Positions 58,488 through 64,000 of a DNA stretch of 64,000 nucleotides are shown here, piece by piece. The first letter of the stretch is position 1. Each line of letters opens with the position of its first letter. The DNA comes from Nicotiana tabacum (lineage: Eukaryota > Streptophyta > Magnoliopsida > Solanales > Solanaceae), in NCBI RefSeq assembly GCF_000715075.1, contig NC_134095.1:65229990-65293989 (forward strand). The letters run 5' to 3'. Made by a program: the position numbers and the translations under genes. The notes beneath the pieces were generated by a model that was not told the DNA's origin, did no database searches, and saw only the letters and a program-made list of their open reading frames with translations.

Positions 58488-58847
58488 TAAATTGTGAGCG
58501 TAATTGTGTTAAAACAAAAATCAGAAAACTGTTAGAAGAATAAAGAAATATATAAAATAGTAAAGAATCAGAAATATTCCGAGTCCACAATTTTTTCTTG
58601 TGCGTACTTAAGGAATTTTAACCCCCTCACACGTTGCCAAGGATACCAACGAACTCAAAAAACGGAGCAAAATCACACTTACGAATTTGAGAGAGAGAGA
58701 CTGCGAATTAGGATGCAGTATATTCAGAAAGAAAGAAGTTCTGGAGTGTTTTTTTTTCGTGTCAAGAAGATGCAGCCTTGCCTCAGAATTTATAGGCAAA
58801 TATCAGAAGAGGTGTCTGGAAAGGTGTCTTTTCAGAAAATACACGGC

Positions 58848-58963
58848 CTGCCGCGGTTCTACCGCGATCACGGCAGAACCGCGGCTAGAGAGGCTCTCTG
58901 AATCTGACTGCCGCGATTCTACCGCGGTCGCGGCAGAACCGCGGCCAGCGAGGCCCTCTGAAC
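58848..58963. repeat. Two 60-bp GC-rich units with 10-bp hairpin arms
   Basis: The first unit has CCGCGGTTCT (58851-58860) and AGAACCGCGG (58875-58884) as perfect inverted arms; the second is a close copy with one arm mismatch. It is sharply GC-rich within an AT-rich LTR. Confidence 0.9.
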
Positions 58964-59159
58964 TTTCAGCAGGGTTCTGGCGTAGTTTCAGCAGTGATTT
59001 GGAATTTAATTAATTATTAAATAATTAAATAAATTTTGTCCAAAAAATAATCTTATCGATCGATCATTTGCCAAATCCAAATCCGAGTCCGAGCGAGCGA
59101 CGACGACGGCGCGAGAGTTCATTCTCTTCAACTCCTTTTAAGAGCTTTAAGAAGTGAAT

Positions 59160-59170
59160 CTATATATAAG
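59160..59170 (-). promoter_or_regulatory. Possible TATA box of element I
   Basis: The minus strand reads CTTATATATAG about 150 bp into the LTR from its U3 end, a plausible core promoter for the element's RNA. No start site can be shown from sequence alone. Confidence 0.35.
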
Positions 59171-59320
59171 CACACAAATGTGATTGTCCCTCACCAATGA
59201 GGGACAAAGTGCAAGACAAAAGTTCACTTCTTCAAATTTTCATTTTCCCTCCATTTTATTTCCCTCCATTTCCAATTCACACTTCTTCTACTTTAAAGCC
59301 TAATGGCTTAAAGTCCAACA

Positions 59321-59332
59321 ATCCCCCACATG
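59321..59332 (-). other. Element I polypurine tract
   Basis: The minus strand reads CATGTGGGGGAT right before the 3' LTR start TGTTGGAC. Confidence 0.8.
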
Positions 59333-59779
59333 AATGGGAATGACTGTATCAAGAAAGATCATAGATGAAAGCTATGTGATTTTGCAAGTAAGGATTAATT
59401 GTATCTGGATAAGTAGGTTTCCCTTTGAACTTTCCGTAGTGAACATATGTCGGATATACTCGGTCAATCGGTAGATTTGATATTTTTGAACCGTCGAACT
59501 TTAGTGTATACCTAGATAGCCATATGCCACACAACCAACCCTTAACCGTCTTTTGGTTCTCATTGTTGTGTTCGTTTTAGCCATGAACATTGCCTGGTCT
59601 CATAAGTGCGTAGAGAATTGGCCTTACAGAATTCTCCTTGAAGCGGCTTACACTTCACACTTACGTAGGTGATTCCTAAACGTGTAATCCTTTAGATTGA
59701 CACTATTTGATAGATACCTCATCAAACTTTGGTAATCATTAAAGAACGTGTAAAGTTCTATCCTTGTTACTGAACATTG

Positions 59780-61500
59780 TCTTCATCACGAGAATGGACC
59801 AAAGATTTTGTTTTGACAATGTTGAACCGGTCAATCACAACTTTGTTTGAGCTCCTTGAACCTAGATCTCGGAACATCCAAAATTCTAGGTAGAGTTACC
59901 GCCATGTTGACTTGTCCTCGGCCATAGTCCCATTCCCTTAGATGATTTCTCAACTCCCTCTCTAGTTAAGCCTTTTGTAAGTGGATCCGCAACATTATCC
60001 TTTGATCTTACATAATCAATAGTGATAATTCCACTAGAAAGTAGTTGTCTAACGGTATTATGTCTTCATCGTATATGACGAGACTTTCCGTTATACATAA
60101 CGCTTCTTGCCCGTCCTATTGCTGCCTCACTATCGCAATGTATGCAAATAGGAGCCAAAGGTTTTGGCCAGAACAGAATGTCTTCTAAAAAGTTCTGAAG
60201 CCATTCAGCTTCTTCACCGGCTTTATCCAATGCTATAAACTCTGATTCCATTGTAGAGCGAGCGATACATGTTTGTTTGGAAGACTTCTAAGATACTGCT
60301 CCTCCACCAACAGTAAACACATATCCACTTGTGGACTTTGTTTCTGATGAGCCGGTTATCCAATTAGCATCACTATATCCTTCAATAACCGCAGGATATT
60401 TATTGTAGTGCAAAGCGTAGTCTTGGGTATACTCCAAATATCCCAGAACTCGTTTCATAGCCACCCAGTGATGCTTGTTGGGATTACTTGTGAATCGACT
60501 AAGTTTACTTATTGCACAAGCTATATCGGGTCGTGTACAGTTCATGATGTACATTAGACTTCCCAACACACGAGCATACTCCAATTGAGACGTACTTTCG
60601 CCTTTATTCTTCATAAGATGATGGTTTAAGTCAATTGGAGTCCTTGCACTTCTAAATTCCAAGTGTTTGAATTTTTCAAGTACCATTTTCACGTAATGTG
60701 ATTGAGACAAAGCTATACCTTGAGGAGTCCTCTGGATTTTAATTCCTAGAATTACATCGGCAACTCCTAAGTCTTTCATATCAAACTTACTAGCAAGCAT
60801 ACGCTTAGTAGCTTGAATGTCGGCAATGTCTTTGCTCATTATTAGCATATCATCAACATATAAGCAAACAATGACTACATGATTTTGAACGTTCTTAATG
60901 TAAACACACTTATCACATTCATTAATCTTAAAATCATTTGACAACATTGTTTGGTCAAATTTCGCATGCCATTGTTTGGGTGCTTGTTTTAGTCCATAAA
61001 GAGACTTAACAAGTCTACACACCTTCTTTTCTTTTCCCGGAATCACAAACCCTTCAGGTTGGTTCATGTAAATTTCTTCCTCAAGATCACCATTTAAGAA
61101 GGCTGTTTTTACATCCATTTGATGGATTTGAAGACCATACAAGGCGGCTAATGCTATTAGCATCCGAATAGATGTAATTCTTGTTACCGGCGAGTATGTG
61201 TCAAAATAGTCAAGACCTTCTCGTTGTCTAAATCCTTTGACAACAAGTCTTGCCTTGTATTTGTCAATAGTACCATCGTCTTTCATTTTCTTCTTGAAAA
61301 TCCATTTAGAACCCAACGTTTTGTTACCCGGAGGAAGATCAACCAATTCCCAAGTATGGTTGCTCAATATGGATTCTATTTCACTATTGACAGCTTCTTT
61401 CCAATATTGTGCTTCTGAGGAAGACATTGCTTCCTTGAAGGTACGAGGCTCATTTTCTAACAGAAAAGTCAGAAATCTGGACCGAATGAAGTAGATGTCC
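59780..61500 (-). pseudogene. Element I reverse transcriptase and RNase H, broken
   Basis: The open frame 61427-60288 (379 residues) is a near-complete copia reverse transcriptase: [14 protein letters not shown] and KWIFKKK at its start, [16 protein letters not shown] (Asp105), [17 protein letters not shown], and catalytic [13 protein letters not shown] with Asp192 and Asp193 intact, then [17 protein letters not shown]. It runs into RNase H ([20 protein letters not shown]), where a stop falls at 60288. The rest of RNase H (MESEFIALDKAGEEAEWL, HCDSEAAI, KSRHIR) is at 60251-60066, after which a further stop precedes a short tail. The N-terminal join to the upstream integrase part is frameshifted. 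The lineage within copia is not certain; Tork-like is possible. Confidence 0.92.
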
Positions 61501-62071
61501 TTTGACGTTTACTTCTTCTTGGATTTTCTTCATTAGGCATACCATCTGTTATTTCCTCCCGAGGTCGTTTTGACTTTTGGCAGGTCACTTCACTTTCCTT
61601 TTTATACGGATAAATAGTTTCAAAGAATTCAGCATTATCTGATTCTATTATCGTATTAATGTGAATCTCAGGATTTTCTGATTTATGAACCAGAAAACGA
61701 TATGCCTTGCTATTGGTTACATATCCAATAAACACACAATCAACCGTTTTTGGACCTATCTTAACCCTTTTAGGTTTAGGAACTTGTACCTTAGCTAAAC
61801 ACCCTCACACTTTGAAGTATTTCAAGCTAGGCTTCCTTCCTTTCCACTTTTCATAAGGAATGGACTGTGTTTTACTATGAGGTACACGATTGATTATCCG
61901 GTTAGCTGTAAGTATAGCTTCTCCCCACAAGTTCTGTGGTAAGCCAGAACTTATTAGCAATGCATTCATCATCTCCTTCAATGTTCGATTCTTCCTCTCC
62001 TCAATTCCATTAGATTGTGGAGAGTAAGGGGCAGTTGTTTGGTGAATAATGCCATTTTCCAAACAAATCAA
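61469..62071 (-). pseudogene. Element I integrase, N-terminal half missing
   Basis: The frame 62071-61805 starts inside the integrase core at ENGIIHQTTAPYSPQSNGIE, the region of the catalytic Glu, and ends FKV followed by a stop. The frame 61735-61469 continues with FIGYVTNSKAYRFL and a charged linker (KSKRPREEITDG, RRSKRQR). The zinc-binding domain and the first catalytic Asp residues are gone because of the deletion that joins it to gag. It cannot be active. Confidence 0.85.
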
Positions 62072-62377
62072 TATCTAGTTTTTGCACAAGAAATCAGAAT
62101 GTTTCCATGTTTCAGTTACAACAAGTCGTTCATCATCCGGAGTATTCTCAGTCATGACCGGAGGATCCTCCTTGATGAAATGTTGCAAACTCAACGTAGT
62201 AAGATAGAAGAGCATCTTCATTTGCCAGCATTTGAAGTCAATACCGGAAAACTTTCCGGGTTTTTCTGCCGGTGCCATAGCATGAGCAGGAGTAGAACGG
62301 CTTGACGAGGCAGCAACACTCGTAACAGTAGCACCCGTTCCTGCAACACTTCCATTAGTTTGGTTTTCATTCGTCAT
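62072..62377 (-). pseudogene. Element I gag N-terminus, truncated
   Basis: The ATG at 62377 opens a 100-residue frame: MTNENQTNGSVAGTG, then PGKFSGIDFKCWQMKMLFYL and TWKHSDFLCKN. This is the start of a copia Gag (UBN2/DUF4219-like region). It ends at a TAG, and within a few codons the sequence jumps to the integrase core, so most of gag, the protease and the integrase N-terminus were deleted near 62065. Confidence 0.85.
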
Positions 62378-62658
62378 ATTTCTGTAAAGTTGAAAATAAT
62401 ACAGAACTTGTTAATCAGTGAAGTTTTGATATCTTCAAACTGAATACTAAACCAAACATAAAACACGTAACAATGGTGAAGTTTTTATATACTTCAAATC
62501 CGTACGTTTATTATTCCGACAAAGTTTTTATATACTTTAAACCGGACAGAAACAATTATAGGATTAGAAAGCAACAAGGCTTTAGTCTCCAACAAAGTAT
62601 ATAGAAAACAATTTAATAATCAACACAGAAACGTTAGTAAAATAAAATTCCTTAAGCT
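62378..62658 (-). other. Element I leader without recognisable primer-binding site
   Basis: This segment between gag and the LTR-like arm should begin with a primer-binding site. Read on the minus strand from 62658 it is AGCTTAAGGAATTTTA, which does not resemble TGGTATCAGAGC. Short repeats of CAAAGTTTTTATATACTT-like sequence occur near 62480-62540. Confidence 0.5.
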
Positions 62659-63236
62659 TGTGAGCGTAACTGTGTTAAAACAAAAATCAGAAAACTGTTA
62701 GAAGAATAAAGAAATGTATAAAATAGTAAAGAATCAGAAATATTCCGAGTCCACAATTTTTTCTTGTGCGTCCTTAAGGAATTTTAACCCCCTTACACGT
62801 TGCCAAGGTAATGGATTAAATCCTCCCAGGATAAAACGGAATAAACCTTCCTGCAACAGTGGCAATACAAACTGCAGGATACCAACGAACTCAAAGAACG
62901 AAAAAAAAAACACTCCAGAACTTCTTTCTTTCTGAATATACTGCATTCTAATTCGCAGTCTCTCTCTCTCAAATTCGTAAGTGTGATTTTGCTCCGTTCT
63001 TTGAGTTCGTTGGTATCCTGCAGTTTGTATTGCCACTGTTGTAGGAAGGTTTATTCCGTTTTATCCTGGGAGGATTTAATCCATTACCTTGGCAACGTGT
63101 GAGGGGGTTAAAATTCCTTAAGGACGCACAAGAAAAAATTGTGGACTCGGAATATTTCTGATTCTTTACTATTTTATACATTTCTTTATTCTTCTAACAG
63201 TTTTCTGATTTTTGTTTTAACACAGTTACGCTCACA
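62659..63236. repeat. 242-bp inverted repeat replacing the right LTR of element I
   Basis: Arm 1 is 62659-62900, arm 2 is 62995-63236 in reverse complement, and the spacer is 62901-62994. The arms have equal length, and by eye I find two mismatches. Arm 1 matches the U5 part of the left LTR. The spacer plus arm 2 is the reverse complement of the left LTR from 58493 to about 58760. At the switch point both partners share ACG. Confidence 0.9.
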
Positions 63237-63241
63237 TAAAT

Positions 63242-63739
63242 TTCTTTTCACGGATCAACAAAAACTTAGCTATGCAATTTGGAGCATGAAAAAAATTTAA
63301 AGAGTCATATTGCTAGAAACTACAAAAGTGCAAGAATACAGAAAGGTTCTTATTTTACCTTGTAGAAGATTATTGTTGCAACTCATGTTTCTCAGGTACA
63401 CAAGGGTTTTGGTCGCTGAAGTCACAAAAAGAACATACACCAAGTATATTGTCTATGATAAGATCAGATATATGATACAATAACACAACATATTATTATC
63501 TCAACAAACACAATATCATCTTTCATCTCTGCAGGTTTAGAAGTCGCCTCATTACCTTAAATTCAATTATTGCCTCTATGTAATAATATTTATTTTTCCA
63601 TTTAAATAAATGTTACATGTATTTCAATATCAATCGCTATTACACATAATTCATATTATATTATATTTATATACTAACATCACTATTACACATAATTATT
63701 TTATATTTATATATTATTTTATTAATAAACGCAAAATTC
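63242..63739. other. AT-rich sequence before Helitron 3' end, no gene
   Basis: AT-rich with a short duplicated CATCACTATTACACATAATT-like stretch (63635-63700). Small open frames are not supported. Confidence 0.4.
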
Positions 63740-63767
63740 ACGTGCAACGCACGTACACTAAAGCTAG
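63740..63767 (+). repeat. Helitron-type 3' terminus (hairpin plus CTAG)
   Basis: ACGTGC (63740-63745), loop AAC, GCACGT (63749-63754), nine bases, CTAG (63764-63767), then T. This is the standard Helitron 3' signal layout. Confidence 0.7.
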
Positions 63768-64000
63768 TATATATAATTCTGGGAATAGTAAAGTTGATGT
63801 GTCACCCCTAAAATATGAGGATTACTATTTATCTTTTTCCCTTTTTTTGCCATTTTATCTATTTTTTCCAATTTATTGTGAACCAGTAGAATCTGAAGAG
63901 GTGTGTCACGTTTATTACACCCTCTTAACTCTCTCGAATGAGTTACGTATTTGAAGCACTCTGAAACGGTACAACTGAAGAGTTGTGCCTCATTTACTGT
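63768..64000. other. Right flank, nothing recognised
   Basis: AT-rich sequence beyond the Helitron end. I see no gene or repeat in it. Confidence 0.4.

Larger units (their letters stand above)
58493..59320 (-). repeat. Element I 3' LTR (left)
   Basis: 828 bp. The U3 side begins TGTTGGACTTT on the minus strand next to the polypurine tract. It contains two 60-bp GC-rich units (58848-58963) and an 8-bp-stem hairpin TGTCCCTC/GAGGGACA (59185-59206). Relative to the right copies it lacks about 70 bp near 58650. Confidence 0.88.
58493..63236 (-). mobile_element. Element I: rearranged Ty1/copia element with both outer ends U5
   Basis: Minus-strand copia element of about 4.7 kb. The left (3') LTR, 58493-59320, starts TGTGAGCG and ends CCAACA. 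On the right, instead of a normal LTR ending in CCAACA, there is a 242-bp inverted repeat, so the outer right end is CGCTCACA. TAAAT flanks both ends (58488-58492 and 63237-63241). Internally it has a gag start, then a large deletion, then part of integrase, reverse transcriptase and RNase H. The order integrase before reverse transcriptase marks it as copia. It cannot be autonomous. Confidence 0.85.
1044..63767 (+). mobile_element. Candidate Helitron that brackets nearly the whole window
   Basis: The left end reads TC at 1044 after an A, followed by a CT/TA-rich run and TTAAAAGCACGAAGG, which resembles plant Helitron 5' ends. The right end has a 6-bp stem with a 3-nt loop (63740-63754), nine further bases, CTAG (63764-63767) and a host T, which is the classic Helitron 3' structure. 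With nested elements removed, about 2.5 kb remains (1044-1592, 12837-13689, 54996-55132, 58101-58492, 63237-63767), a normal size for a non-autonomous copy. Helitrons make no TSD, so the pairing of the two ends is inference; they could belong to different copies. No Rep/helicase sequence is visible. Confidence 0.45.

Noticed and set aside
63610..63954. A 114-residue frame at the right edge
   Set aside because: It is AT-rich and crosses the Helitron 3' end, so it cannot be one ancestral gene.
1..64000. A novel defence or biosynthetic system, or a host gene
   Set aside because: I looked on both strands; every coding stretch with recognisable motifs belongs to a mobile element. The remaining DNA lacks long or motif-bearing frames.

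Overview
This window is plant nuclear DNA made almost entirely of transposable elements. The element families (long-LTR Ty3/gypsy chromoviruses, a Tat-like Ty3/gypsy element, a Ty1/copia element, CACTA, hAT-type and Helitron termini) and the LTR edges reading TGTCACGACCC look like Solanaceae, possibly Nicotiana or a relative. That assignment is from memory of the families, not from a search. I found no intact host gene, no tRNA or rRNA gene and no CRISPR array.

The layout is a nested stack that can be solved from target-site duplications (TSDs) read by eye. The outermost candidate is a pair of Helitron ends (5' end near 1044, 3' hairpin and CTAG end at 63767). Inside it sit four insertions. 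(A) A minus-strand Ty3/gypsy chromovirus, 1593-12836, TSD GTTAT. (E) A CACTA transposon, 13690-54995, TSD TAA, inflated to 41 kb by nesting. (H) A solo chromovirus LTR, 55133-58100, TSD GTTAG. (I) A rearranged minus-strand Ty1/copia element, 58493-63236, TSD TAAAT.

Inside the CACTA element are two hAT-type elements with 8-bp TSDs. The first (14351-25524, TSD CACGTGAG) is split by minus-strand chromovirus D (14542-24813, TSD CTTAG). The second (25934-50213, TSD TTTGAGAT) is split by solo LTR F (26633-50042, TSD GGCTT). F is itself split by two plus-strand elements: C (27353-40783, TSD GAATT with one change), a Tat-like element that lost nearly all of pol, and B (41228-49947, TSD GTAAT), a chromovirus with a collapsed left LTR. 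The deepest path is five levels.

A, B and D each carry a gag-pol of the order gag, protease, reverse transcriptase, RNase H, integrase, chromodomain. All are broken by stops and frameshifts; the integrase part of D is the best preserved. C keeps gag and the last part of integrase, but has very long untranslated regions with a roughly 26-copy minisatellite. The CACTA element keeps a broken transposase-related gene close to its right end. Left of the Helitron end is a degraded LINE ORF1 (DUF4283-like).

The most unusual item is copia element I. Its right LTR is replaced by a 242-bp inverted repeat, so both outer ends are U5 ends, yet a matching 5-bp TSD flanks it. Other points of interest are the C minisatellite, an internal motif repeated four times in C, and palindrome arrays and exchangeable tandem-repeat slots inside the LTRs.
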